A DNA stretch of 37,590 bases. It comes from Bacteroidales bacterium. GTDB taxonomy: Bacteria > Bacteroidota > Bacteroidia > Bacteroidales > WCHB1-69. A program made the translations under genes and the position numbers. Below are positions 1 to 9,101 of this stretch, one piece after another. The stretch is taken from NCBI GenBank assembly GCA_031272415.1, contig JAISTU010000151.1, positions 1 through 37,590 on the forward strand. The letters are read 5' to 3'. Below the pieces are notes generated by a model, which was given only the letters and a program-made list of their open reading frames with translations, was not told the origin of the DNA and did not search any database. The first letter of the stretch is position 1. Every line of letters starts with the position of its first letter.

Positions 1-3000
1 GCATTCCCTACTTCGGCAACAGAATTAAAGACCATATTCATTGTGTTGTTGGAGAAATCCTCGTCAATAGGCAAGCCGAAACGCCCTGATACATAACTGT
101 ATAACAATGTGTCATCGTAAAGCATATTGTCGCCTGCAATATTTATAAAAATAGTGAAATCGTACCTGCCTGCCACCATAATGGGAAAGGCATTGCTCAA
201 TTCAATATTTAAAGTATTACCTGTATTCAAAGTACCACTCTTGATAACCGTGTCTATAGCCATTGCAATAGGTTGTGTAACTTGCAAGTGAATGGTCAAA
301 TTATCTTGCGAAAAATCAAAATTTTGATTCCCTGTGTTAGCAATTTTCAAATTCAATGCTGTGTAGTCAGGCAGACATGTTACATTTCCAAATGAAAGAC
401 CATCTAAAGTGGTGATAGTCAAATTTTTAGCATTGTATGGTATTACATATTCTGTAAAACGAATGTAAGTGGAATCGGTGATTATAATTGAATTGCCTAC
501 TGTATCACTAACTGAAAGAGAATAAATTACCTTACTGCCATAATATTGAGTAGGAATGTGTACCGACCATTTACCGTTGGCAAAACTCATTGGCAAAGAG
601 GTAGAAGTTACGTGCGAACCTACAATGCTTTGTATTTGCAATTGCGGATTAGAGTTGACATATAATGCCCCGCTACCTTCCATGATAACCGCATAAACAT
701 CAAACTCTTGATTATCAATAGTATCTGCAACAAACGGCGTTGTAAACCATGCCAAAGGAGATGCATAAAGTGTCATGCTGATAGTGTCATTCCAATTGAC
801 GGTTTCAGGGACACCGTTTACCATTTCTACCCATACTTTAATTGTTGTAGGTGTTCCGTCATATACAAAATTGCCGACAGTAACATCTTGCATTTCCATG
901 ATACCTAATGAAGGTACGGCAGTCCAAGTAGAACTGCCTTGGTCAATACCATTTTTACTCCATTTGAAAACGGCACTGTTAATATTTGTTTGCCCCATAT
1001 TGACTGCCTGTACTTTAACATAAAACGTTTGATGTATAACTGCTTGTTTTTCAGCAAAATCATTGAGCATTAAATCGGATGGACTTAATTCTACCGTGTA
1101 ACAGCCCAACTGCGTTTTTGCATAACGAGGCATTGCGTCAATATCAACGCTTACTTGTTCATCTTTATTACAAATCAATGCATCATCATATTGCATTTTT
1201 AAAGAAGAAGTAACATCGTTGAAAACGGGTAAAAATCTTACTGAATTTTTATCGGAAGTAACCGTTGTTTGCCATGCTGCGATGGATGTTTTTGCATTTT
1301 GTGCCCATCCTACATTTGTTGGTGCATACATATTGTTATCATCTATATCCCATTGACCGAGATAAGTAATTCCCGACAAATAGATAGGATAAGCCCCCGT
1401 GCCGGTCATAACAATATTGTTGTATTTAAAAATTAAAATATTTGCCGCATTATTAGCAATTTGTACGCCTCTTGGATTACCTGCTGTTGTACCTTCCACA
1501 TAAATAGAATTAAACAAAAATTTACCTTTTGCAGAGGCAATATTCATACCTTGATAATTGCCTGTTGTTCTGACGCGAACTTCATTGTTGATTATCAATG
1601 GTGTGTCAGTAGTATAAGTATTCCAAGAAGTAAAATACATACCTGTTGGACTGGTAATTGCTGTACTGCGTTGTTGAACACGATTGCCAATTATATCTCC
1701 TAATCCATAACCGAGATATAAACCATACCAACTTGTAGTTGTATTGGCGGTGCGACTTAAAACAGTATTATGCCTAACTGCTCCGTCTGAATAAGTGAAA
1801 TATACGCTGTATGAATAGGCATGAGTTACCGTATTGCTGTCAAAAACAATGTCTTTACCACGAGTAAGCGTCCCTGTACCTCCTGCAAAGTTAAAGCCGT
1901 AAGTTCCACCTCTAATAGTGTTTTTGATAAATGAAATATTGCTAACCACACCTGCGCTGCTTGCCTTATAAATGGGCATTATTGCAGCCGTGGAGACAGT
2001 ATCTGCCAAAATTTTGCATTCCCTAACCACTACATTTGTACAAGCACCTGTAAAGTTGATGCCGTAAGTATTAGCCGTTGTATTAGGAAGACGAACCGTT
2101 ATATTGCGGATGATAATATTATCGCTGTATGAAAGCGTAATACCGCTACCTGAATTGCAAATAATGGTAGCACTATCTGCATCCGTCGCCGCAGAAGTTA
2201 ATGTGAGTGAATATCCATTTAATACATTGTTAATGAATGCTAAATTAACATTTTCAGTATAAGAGCCTGTTTGCAATTCAAAAACAACATCTCCGACCGC
2301 CTGACATTGTTTTAATGCCAACACCGCATCGGCAATAGTAGCATAAACACCACTTGTACCAATAGTATAAGTACCACTAAACCCTGACGGACAAACCAAT
2401 GCCGTTTTTACAATCGTATCGTTGAGATGATTATTGTCCGTCAATATTCCCAAAGAGCCGATATTTACTTTCAATGTCAAATTACCTGTTACAAAATTGA
2501 TACCTCCAATGGTTATGGTATCGACACCGCCTGAAAGTAAAGTCCCGTTCCATGTAAAAGGAGTTTGAGCAACATTATTGACTTCCCAATCAAAGGTGAT
2601 TTCATTAACGGTGGTCGTACCTGTATTGACAACGATTACTTTTATTGGTTCTGATTGTGCATTGTAATACAAATTGTTCCAGTTAAGAATATCTGCTACA
2701 AAAACATCAACCCCAGAGGCAGAATTTAAACCGTGATAGCAACCCATACTTGTTACGGTAGAGCGGCTATTTCCCTCCATATCAAAGGGAACTGCTGCCA
2801 ATGAAGGGGTAGCAAAACCTGCGTAATTTGCCAATTCTAAATTTACAGTTGTATCCACAAAATCAGGCAAAATGCTTACCGAATGCAAGTCAGTGGCGAC
2901 CACACTTTGCCAATCGGCTATAGATGTATAATGTACGCCACCAATGTAGCCCACATCTGCGGTGCTATTAAGATTGTTGTAATCAAAAATGCAAGAACTG

Positions 3001-6000
3001 AGTATTGCTACCGAGCCCAGCCAAATAGGGGTTGCTTGTGCTGTATAAGTACATGGAATATAGAAATTGTTGTGCCGACAATCCAAAAATCCACTTTGAG
3101 GAGCCGCAAAAACAATGCCTTCACCTCTATATCCTTTTATATAAACCGAATTATGGAAAAAGCGAACAACACCGTCGCTAAAATCAAATCCTATTCCTAT
3201 CCCTGTGCCGGAGGGAGTTAATTTGATTTCATTGTTGGCAACTAATAAGGTATCTGTATAAGTTGCTTTAACGGCAGTAGGTTGTGCAGTCGCAGCAGTA
3301 CCTTGCCATACACGATTGCCGATAATTGAGCCTCTTGTATAACAGCAAAGAATACCTCCCCACGTCTGGTATGGTGCAAAAGTATTACTGCTTTTGATAG
3401 TATTGTAAGATAAACTGCCAAATGTTGCACGATAAATATAAATACCAAAATTATATGAATTGAGAATCGTGTTGGAGTCAATAATCATATAAGACCATGT
3501 ATTGCCTGTGCCTGCATAAAAATCTATCCCTGACGTGTTACCCTCCAACAGATTGTTGATGATAAATATGCTATCCGAAAATGTAGAATTGTCGGGATTT
3601 TTGATACATGCGCCTGATGTTTGCCCACGTGTAGCAGTAGTGGTCAGATTGCCCAAAATATGACAATCTCTTATTGTTACATCTCTGCAAGCATCTTTGA
3701 AGAAAATACCGTTAGAATTGTTATCGCCATCACTGACATCTATAGTTAATGCACTGATACAGAGGTTATTGCTGTTTCGTAACAAAATACCTGTTGTGTA
3801 ATCATGAATTGTTGCACTATCGGCATTATTTGCTTTGGAAGTTAATGTTAACCGATAGCCATTCATATAGTCGGACATATTGGTCATATCTACACTTTCG
3901 TTATACAATCCCGACTGTAATTTTAAAGCAATATCTCCGCTTACACCACAAACTTTAATGGCGGACAAGGCGTTGGCTATGCTTGGAAAATCAGCATTTG
4001 CATTGCCGATGGTGTAATCGCCGTTAAAAGAAGCATTGCAAATATATCCTGTTACAGTAAGAGTGTCATTTTTCAGATTGTCATCTATCTGACCAGATGA
4101 CAATGCACTGATATAGACTTCTATTTTTAGATTTCCTACCACATAATTGATTGTCCCTAAGGTAATTGTATCAAAATTTCCTGCGGGCATGTTTTTGTGT
4201 ACAACTGTTGGTTGAGATACACCATTGATTTTCCAATTGATAACAACAGTATCTAATGTATTGGCACCGTTATTAAATAAAAGTACTCTGACGTTGTCGC
4301 TTTGCCCTACAATGTGTCCGTCTCGCCAATCAATAATACCCACCAATGAGGCATCTGTATTGCTTCCGCTGTGGTAACAGCCTGCATTGGTCATGGCGGC
4401 ACGACTTTTATTTTCTATATCTACCGGAACTTCCGCCAAATAATGATGTATGCGTCCATTCGACTGTAAAACACTGTAATTGGTTAATTTTAAACTATTT
4501 GGCACATCTACAAAAGCAGGCAAAACGCTGTAAGAATTGTGGTCGGTAGGAACAATCGCTTGCCAATCACTTATGGAAGACACTGCCGCCGCTGCATAAC
4601 CTGCATAATTAGGCGAATACAAATTGTTGGCATCTATATCCCACATAGACAAACCTGTCAAACTATTAATATATATCGGATATGCTTGTTCGGACGGTAT
4701 TACAATATTGTTATATTTCACCGTTACAGGATTGGCAATGTTAAATATCCGTATGCCATAACCTAAACTTGAGCCGATATAAATAGAATTGTACAAAACT
4801 TTGACATTGGCATACGAAAGAAGGTCTATCCCTGCCGAACCGCTTGCATTGCTGAAAATAATTTCATTATTGGCAACCAAACCTGTATCAGTACGATTAA
4901 AATAGGATAACCTTAATCCTGTTGGTCCGCCGATAGCAGAGGAACGCTGTTGTATGCGGTTGCCGATAATCCTTCCACTACAATATTCGCTATAAAAACC
5001 AAACCATTGGGTAGTGGTATTCGCAGTACGACTTAAAATAGTATTATAAGACAAACTTGTAAAATCGGTGTATAAACTCAGCAGGCTGTAAAGATAAGCA
5101 TTTGTAATCGTATTGCTATCAATAACAGTACCTCCTGCATAGGCGGTAGTGTTTAATCCTCCTTGAAAATAAATTCCTGAATAACCGCCATCTACAACGT
5201 TGTGAATAATAGATACATTGGTAGCCAATCCTGTTGTTTCTTTGTTAATACCTTTGACAGAGGCTGTTGTTGTTGTCGGATTAACATATATTTTGCAATC
5301 TCTGATTAAAATATTATTGACTGCACCTGTAAAATTTATTCCATATCGGGTAGCGGTACCTGTACTTGCATTGATTGTCAATGCACGGATGGAAATATTA
5401 TCGCTATTTTTGAGTGTAAAGCCGGCACCTGTTGCAGGCAATATTATTACACTGTCAGCATCGTTGGCAGCAGAAATAAAAGTTAATGAATAACCACACA
5501 AATAATCGTTAATATTGGTCAAATCTACATTTTCTGCATACGAGCCGGAGGCTATATTCAAAGTAACATCTCCAATCATTCCGCAGGAAACAATAGCAGC
5601 CAAAGCATCATTGATAGTTGCATAAGTATTCCCCACACCTACGGATACTATTCCACTCAATGGAGTAATACATGTATAAAATGAATCCGAAAGCGTATCA
5701 TCAAAAGAATTATTGTCGGTAAGAGTGCCTCCGATATTGTCAACCCACACTTTAATATCTTGATTACCAGATACATACTGAAATTCTCCAATAATAATCG
5801 TATCATTGCTGCCCACAGGGAGTGTGCCTGTCCATATTTTGTGTGTTTTGATTGTGCCATTGATAGACCAATGAAGTTCTATATCCGTAAGGGTTGTATT
5901 ACCTGTATTGAGAACGACTGCTTTCAGCGTGTCCGTTTGTCCTGCTGCTGTTCCTATTGGTCGCCAGCCGAAAATATAAATCAATGACGCATTTGCACTT

Positions 6001-8597
6001 TGTGCCGCTATATGATAGCACCCTGTTGTTGTTATATTTTGTCGCAAATTGCCGTTTATATCCACAGGAACATCTGCATCTACAGACGCCCAAAAACCGG
6101 TGTAATCAGACTGCTGTAAATCTTGCGAAATATCTATAAACGAAGGCAATAACCTAAAAGATGTCCTATCTGTGGTTATCGTTGACCTGAAACTATAAAA
6201 CGTTGTATGTTCGGTAGTGCTTGTATATCCAATCACCGTAGGAGCATATAAATTGTTATGGTCTATATCATAACCGCTTACACTTGCAGAAATACTTAAC
6301 GGATATGCATATTGCCCCGCCATCACTATATTGTTATATTTGATAACATAACTGTAACCACTGCCAACTACATATATTCCGACAGGGTGATAAGTTGAAA
6401 CAGTCTGTACTCCACGCAAATAAATACTGTTATTTAATATTTTTGCATTAGAATATTGGATAGAAAGTCCATAAGATGTCGCCGTTCCGTAAAGTATCAA
6501 TTCATTATTGGCAATCACAGCCTCAGATACATATCTGTTGTGATATTCTGTATAAATACCTGTCGGTTGCGTAATATTGGTCGTATCCAATTGATAAAAT
6601 CGATTGCCGATGATGTCTCCTACACAAGACGAAAATTGCAATGGTTTCCATGCAGCAGGCGACCCGATAGTACGGCTATAAAAAATATTGCTTGCACAAC
6701 TGCTCAAATTCGTATTGACAAACATAGCACCGCTCTCATAACCTGTATGAATCGTATTGCTGTCAAAAACAATATTTGTGGCTGTGGTACCATCAAAGAA
6801 ATACACAGGAGCATAGCCACCATCAAAAATATTGTGTATCAAAGAAATAGCATTCAAAGACGCAGTTCCCGCTTTAAATACACCTCTTGATTGTGTACTT
6901 GCTCCGCTTGCAGAATTTGCCAATATATGACAATCTCTAACCACAATATCAGAGCATGTACCCTCAAATAAAATCCCCGCATTGTTGACTGCACCGCTAA
7001 CATCTATGGTCAAAAATTTTACTTCAATATTGTTACTATTGTAAAATCTAACTCCTACCACATTGTTGGTCAAAATAACGCTGTCGGCATTGTTAGCAAA
7101 TGAGGTCAAAGTCAATTTGTGTCCCATCATTAATTCAGAAACTCCCTCTAAATCAATACTTTGTGTGTAATTGCCCGATAAAAAATTCAAATTTATATCG
7201 CCTGATATGGTAATATAATTGAGTGTATTTTTAAATTGTTGCCAATTAGAGAAATAGCCGCCTGTTCCAACGGTATAATCTCCACTCAATCCGGTAACAC
7301 TACTATAAACAACAATCTTAATGGTGTCGTCATTTAATACATTGTCGGTTACACTATTAGGCGAACTTACGTAAGCAATAATTGTGTCAAAGTTGTCGGT
7401 TCGAGGCGTATAATTTCCCAAAGTAACGGTATCGCTCAACTCCCACGAGAGATTGTTTGACCAATTGATTTGAGGTTGTGTAACACCATTAACCGTCCAT
7501 TTGATAACGGCAGAGGTCAGATTGGCTAAACCTTTATTGCGTAAAACCACTTTTACAGGAGTAGAAACACCGCTAAAAGTACCTTTAAGAGAAGGTGAAA
7601 CAAAATTTTCCAATGCCACCGAATGCGTATCATAAACGATAGCAGAATTGAGTGCAACAGTATAATTTGCTATCGCTGTAGCCATATTTCCATTGCCATC
7701 TATCCCTGTAACAGAGTAGGATACATTTGTTCCGAGTGCAACTTGTGGCAAAGTGGCTCTCCATAATGTGTCGCCCCCTAAATTGTCCATTAAAACCGAG
7801 TCAATATGTGTAATGCTGTTGTAATCTGTCCTATATTTGAGATAGGGAGGTACAATGGCAGCAACAGTATTGCTTTTCACTTTGGCGGTAACGGCAACAG
7901 TTTTTCCACTATAAACCGTATCTTGCGGAAAGGGAGCAATAAATGCAACTTCCGGCGGCACAATTTCGCCTGTAGAGCAGGTCAATTCAAAATTATCAAT
8001 CAACCAACCGTAATTGATTTGTGTGCCGTTGATAGTTCCACGTTTGAGCCGAAATCGAAATTGAACTGAATTATCATATCCGACCTCGTAACTGACATCA
8101 AAAAACTCACTCTTCCACCACGATTGTTGTGGCATCATAAGGCTGTCCGCAGACTGCCATTCGACGTATGAAGTAGCGTTGAACCCCCTCAAAGCATAAT
8201 TGCTCGCCGAGCCTTTGTAACTGCTTGTCGGCAAGGGTGTCCAATCCGATGTGCTTGACATCTTGTACTCAACCAATATCGAATCCATTTGAGATACTTT
8301 GCATATATGCTTAAATTGCAATGCAACATAAGCAAAGTCGGTCAAATCGTACACAGGTGAGACAAGAATAATCTCGTCTCCGAGTACATTCGGTACTTCA
8401 GCCCAATAAGAATAAGGTGGCGTTGCGTAATAGTTGCCATTTGCCACCCAACTTTGGGCAGGTGATGTTGTAAATGAAACTGTATTACCGTCAAAATTTT
8501 CGGTAAAAGTCGTTCTTGCTACTTGGGCGAAGCCTGTCATAAGGCTCAAAATCATGCCCACTAAAATAATTGCTAAATGTTTACTTTTTTTAAGCAT
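1..8597 (-). CDS. Giant secreted multi-domain beta-helix/CARDB protein, C-terminus beyond window
   Basis: The frame stays open from ATG 8597 to the left edge (2865 complete codons); the part read codon by codon has no stop. Residues 1-25 (MLKKSKHLAIILVGMILSL, then MTGFAQ) are a clear signal peptide, so the protein is exported. About 26-207 is a jelly-roll (MAM-like) domain opening with FTENFDG and ending in WLIDNFELTC. About 210-320 is an Ig-like domain and 325-430 a CARDB-like domain. Four tandem units follow, each a right-handed beta-helix rich in NN/DSNTI/IGNR turns plus a CARDB-like domain ending in NDDT or similar. After them come a second Ig-like domain (about 2608-2715), another CARDB-like domain, and the start of a second jelly roll (PIDEDFSN). 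Such proteins are usually surface-exposed and often type IX secretion substrates; the sorting signal would lie outside the window. Ligand and function are not evident. It seems to stand alone, about 500 bp downstream of pepT. Confidence 0.9.
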   Translation of the reverse strand, partial: MLKKSKHLAIILVGMILSLMTGFAQVARTTFTENFDGNTVSFTTSPAQSWVANGNYYATPPYSYWAEVPNVLGDEIILVSPVYDLTDFAYVALQFKHICKVSQMDSILVEYKMSSTSDWTPLPTSSYKGSASNYALRGFNATSYVEWQSADSLMMPQQSWWKSEFFDVSYEVGYDNSVQFRFRLKRGTINGTQINYGWLIDNFELTCSTGEIVPPEVAFIAPFPQDTVYSGKTVAVTAKVKSNTVAAIVPPYLKYRTDYNSITHIDSVLMDNLGGDTLWRATLPQVALGTNVSYSVTGIDGNGNMATAIANYTVALNSAIVYDTHSVALENFVSPSLKGTFSGVSTPVKVVLRNKGLANLTSAVIKWTVNGVTQPQINWSNNLSWELSDTVTLGNYTPRTDNFDTIIAYVSSPNSVTDNVLNDDTIKIVVYSSVTGLSGDYTVGTGGYFSNWQQFKNTLNYITISGDINLNFLSGNYTQSIDLEGVSELMMGHKLTLTSFANNADSVILTNNVVGVRFYNSNNIEVKFLTIDVSGAVNNAGILFEGTCSDIVVRDCHILANSASGASTQSRGVFKAGTASLNAISLIHNIFDGGYAPVYFFDGTTATNIVFDSNTIHTGYESGAMFVNTNLSSCASNIFYSRTIGSPAAWKPLQFSSCVGDIIGNRFYQLDTTNITQPTGIYTEYHNRYVSEAVIANNELILYGTATSYGLSIQYSNAKILNNSIYLRGVQTVSTYHPVGIYVVGSGYSYVIKYNNIVMAGQYAYPLSISASVSGYDIDHNNLYAPTVIGYTSTTEHTTFYSFRSTITTDRTSFRLLPSFIDISQDLQQSDYTGFWASVDADVPVDINGNLRQNITTTGCYHIAAQSANASLIYIFGWRPIGTAAGQTDTLKAVVLNTGNTTLTDIELHWSINGTIKTHKIWTGTLPVGSNDTIIIGEFQYVSGNQDIKVWVDNIGGTLTDNNSFDDTLSDSFYTCITPLSGIVSVGVGNTYATINDALAAIVSCGMIGDVTLNIASGSYAENVDLTNINDYLCGYSLTFISAANDADSVIILPATGAGFTLKNSDNISIRALTINASTGTATRYGINFTGAVNNILIRDCKIYVNPTTTTASVKGINKETTGLATNVSIIHNVVDGGYSGIYFQGGLNTTAYAGGTVIDSNTITNAYLYSLLSLYTDFTSLSYNTILSRTANTTTQWFGFYSEYCSGRIIGNRIQQRSSAIGGPTGLRLSYFNRTDTGLVANNEIIFSNASGSAGIDLLSYANVKVLYNSIYIGSSLGYGIRIFNIANPVTVKYNNIVIPSEQAYPIYINSLTGLSMWDIDANNLYSPNYAGYAAAAVSSISDWQAIVPTDHNSYSVLPAFVDVPNSLKLTNYSVLQSNGRIHHYLAEVPVDIENKSRAAMTNAGCYHSGSNTDASLVGIIDWRDGHIVGQSDNVRVLLFNNGANTLDTVVINWKINGVSQPTVVHKNMPAGNFDTITLGTINYVVGNLKIEVYISALSSGQIDDNLKNDTLTVTGYICNASFNGDYTIGNANADFPSIANALSAIKVCGVSGDIALKLQSGLYNESVDMTNMSDYMNGYRLTLTSKANNADSATIHDYTTGILLRNSNNLCISALTIDVSDGDNNSNGIFFKDACRDVTIRDCHILGNLTTTATRGQTSGACIKNPDNSTFSDSIFIINNLLEGNTSGIDFYAGTGNTWSYMIIDSNTILNSYNFGIYIYRATFGSLSYNTIKSSNTFAPYQTWGGILCCYTRGSIIGNRVWQGTAATAQPTAVKATYTDTLLVANNEIKLTPSGTGIGIGFDFSDGVVRFFHNSVYIKGYRGEGIVFAAPQSGFLDCRHNNFYIPCTYTAQATPIWLGSVAILSSCIFDYNNLNSTADVGYIGGVHYTSIADWQSVVATDLHSVSILPDFVDTTVNLELANYAGFATPSLAAVPFDMEGNSRSTVTSMGCYHGLNSASGVDVFVADILNWNNLYYNAQSEPIKVIVVNTGTTTVNEITFDWEVNNVAQTPFTWNGTLLSGGVDTITIGGINFVTGNLTLKVNIGSLGILTDNNHLNDTIVKTALVCPSGFSGTYTIGTSGVYATIADAVLALKQCQAVGDVVFELQTGSYTENVNLAFINNVLNGYSLTLTSAATDADSATIICNSGSGITLSYSDNIIIRNITVRLPNTTANTYGINFTGACTNVVVRECKILADTVSTAAIMPIYKASSAGVVSNISFIKNTIRGGTYGFNFAGGTGTLTRGKDIVFDSNTVTHAYSYSVYFTYSDGAVRHNTVLSRTANTTTSWYGLYLGYGLGDIIGNRVQQRSTAITSPTGMYFTSWNTYTTDTPLIINNEVRVRTTGNYQGMNIASAKGKFLFNSIYVEGTTAGNPRGVQIANNAANILIFKYNNIVMTGTGAYPIYLSGITYLGQWDIDDNNMYAPTNVGWAQNAKTSIAAWQTTVTSDKNSVRFLPVFNDVTSSLKMQYDDALICNKDEQVSVDIDAMPRYAKTQLGCYTVELSPSDLMLNDFAEKQAVIHQTFYVKVQAVNMGQTNINSAVFKWSKNGIDQGSSTWTAVPSLGIMEMQDVTVGNFVYDGTPTTIKVWVEMVNGVPETVNWNDTISMTLYASPLAWFTTPFVADTIDNQEFDVYAVIMEGSGALYVNSNPQLQIQSIVGSHVTSTSLPMSFANGKWSVHIPTQYYGSKVIYSLSVSDTVGNSIIITDSTYIRFTEYVIPYNAKNLTITTLDGLSFGNVTCLPDYTALNLKIANTGNQNFDFSQDNLTIHLQVTQPIAMAIDTVIKSGTLNTGNTLNIELSNAFPIMVAGRYDFTIFINIAGDNMLYDDTLLYSYVSGRFGLPIDEDFSNNTMNMVFNSVAEVGN
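760..2388 (-). repeat. Giant protein module 4 (beta-helix + CARDB)
   Basis: The last module, about 543 residues. It opens with GFSGTYTIGTSGVYATIAD, closes its helix with VSVDIDAMPRY...GCYT, and its CARDB-like domain ends in ETVNWNDTI. The closing motif has diverged (A in place of G, T in place of H). An Ig-like domain, not a fifth helix, follows. Confidence 0.75.
2389..4038 (-). repeat. Giant protein module 3 (beta-helix + CARDB)
   Basis: The third module, about 550 residues. It opens with SFNGDYTIGNANADFPSI, closes its helix with VPFDMEGNSRS...GCYHG, and its CARDB-like domain ends in DNNHLNDTI. Matching turns include VTIRDCHILGN, SLSYNTIKSS and IIGNRVWQGT. Confidence 0.8.
4039..5666 (-). 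repeat. Giant protein module 2 (beta-helix + CARDB)
   Basis: The second module, about 543 residues. It opens with PLSGIVSVGVGNTYATIND, closes its helix with VPVDIENKSRA...GCYH, and its CARDB-like domain ends in DDNLKNDTL. Helix turns such as ILIRDCKIYVN, SLSYNTILSRT and IIGNRIQQRS have direct counterparts in modules 1, 3 and 4. Confidence 0.8.
5667..7297 (-). repeat. Giant protein module 1 (beta-helix + CARDB)
   Basis: The first of four tandem coding modules, about 543 residues. It opens with GLSGDYTVGTGG, continues as a parallel beta-helix, reaches the helix-closing motif VPVDINGNLRQ...GCYH, and ends with a CARDB-like domain (LKAVVLNTGNTTLTDIEL ... NNSFDDTL). Boundaries are set by comparison with the other modules and are accurate to a few residues. 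The copies are diverged, so this is an old duplication. Confidence 0.8.
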
Positions 8598-8608
8598 CTT
8601 TACAAAAT

Positions 8609-9008
8609 TTATTTATATATTGTTAAAATTAAAATTACAAAACAAAATTCGATTGATTTTTTACACCAACCGAATAGATATATTGAATTGATATACAGAG
8701 AATTACCTCCACCCATGCTTTGTGGATTTAAATTCATACTTTTGTGTAGAAATGGCATGATGCCGTTTTGTCCCAATGTGGATACAACATCTCTGTCTTC
8801 TCCCTTGAAGAGGAAGCGACAAAATGCACGTAACTGCTTGATAATCAGTACATTGGGGGGGGGGTAAATGCTTGATAATCAGACAATTATGCAACGGTTG
8901 CCGATTTTTAAGTGTAGCAACAACCGCCTCGCCAAAATTTGTGCTATTGAGTTGATTTTCCAAAGCACGTTTGCAAGTGTTTATAAATGTCTGTATGATA
9001 TTTCTCAT
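8609..9008 (-). other. Possible small ORF interrupted at a C10 tract
   Basis: An ATG at 9008 lies about 43 nt after a promoter-like box. As written, the frame gives 101 residues and stops at 8703. If the ten-C tract (8864-8855) had nine C, it would read on to a TAA at 8611-8609, giving about 132 residues and placing the two direct-repeat copies in the same phase as CLIIKHL and VLIIKQL. That fits a phase-variable or recently frameshifted short gene. No family is recognised, and composition in either frame is not convincing; a non-coding repeat is equally possible. Confidence 0.2.
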
Positions 9009-9050
9009 TTTTTTATCAAGTTTATAAAATTAAGATTTTTTACTGCTTTA

Positions 9051-9058
9051 CAAAGATA
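9051..9058 (-). promoter_or_regulatory. Bacteroidetes -7 box TATCTTTG
   Basis: On the minus strand TGTATCTTTGTAAA matches the TAnnTTTG element. It faces the intergenic region before the giant gene and lies 43 nt upstream of the ATG at 9008. If it drives the giant gene, the leader would be about 450 nt. Confidence 0.55.
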
Positions 9059-9101
9059 CACAATTTTTTGAGTTAAAAGTTAAAAAATAAAAGTTGGCTT
9101 T

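Larger units (their letters stand above)
8598..9101. other. Intergenic region between pepT and the giant gene
   Basis: About 500 bp with no confident gene. It holds a minus-strand promoter box (9051-9058), a small interrupted reading frame (9008 down to about 8609), a homopolymer of ten G on the plus strand (8855-8864), and a 14-bp direct repeat TGCTTGATAATCAG at 8835-8848 and 8869-8882. An imperfect inverted repeat, CTTCTCCCTTGAAGAGGAAG, lies around 8797-8816. Directly before the giant gene's ATG, AAATTTTG (8610-8603) is a 7/8 match to the promoter consensus. Confidence 0.5.

Noticed and set aside
6456..6890. 144-codon plus-strand open frame, and several others within 700-8100
   Set aside because: They are exactly antisense to the giant minus-strand gene, in register with its codons, and give Cys/His/Arg-rich products with no family resemblance.
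8577..8867. Plus-strand frames across the region before the giant gene
   Set aside because: They run through A/T-rich leader and the G10 tract, start inside the giant gene's signal-peptide codons, and have no promoter.
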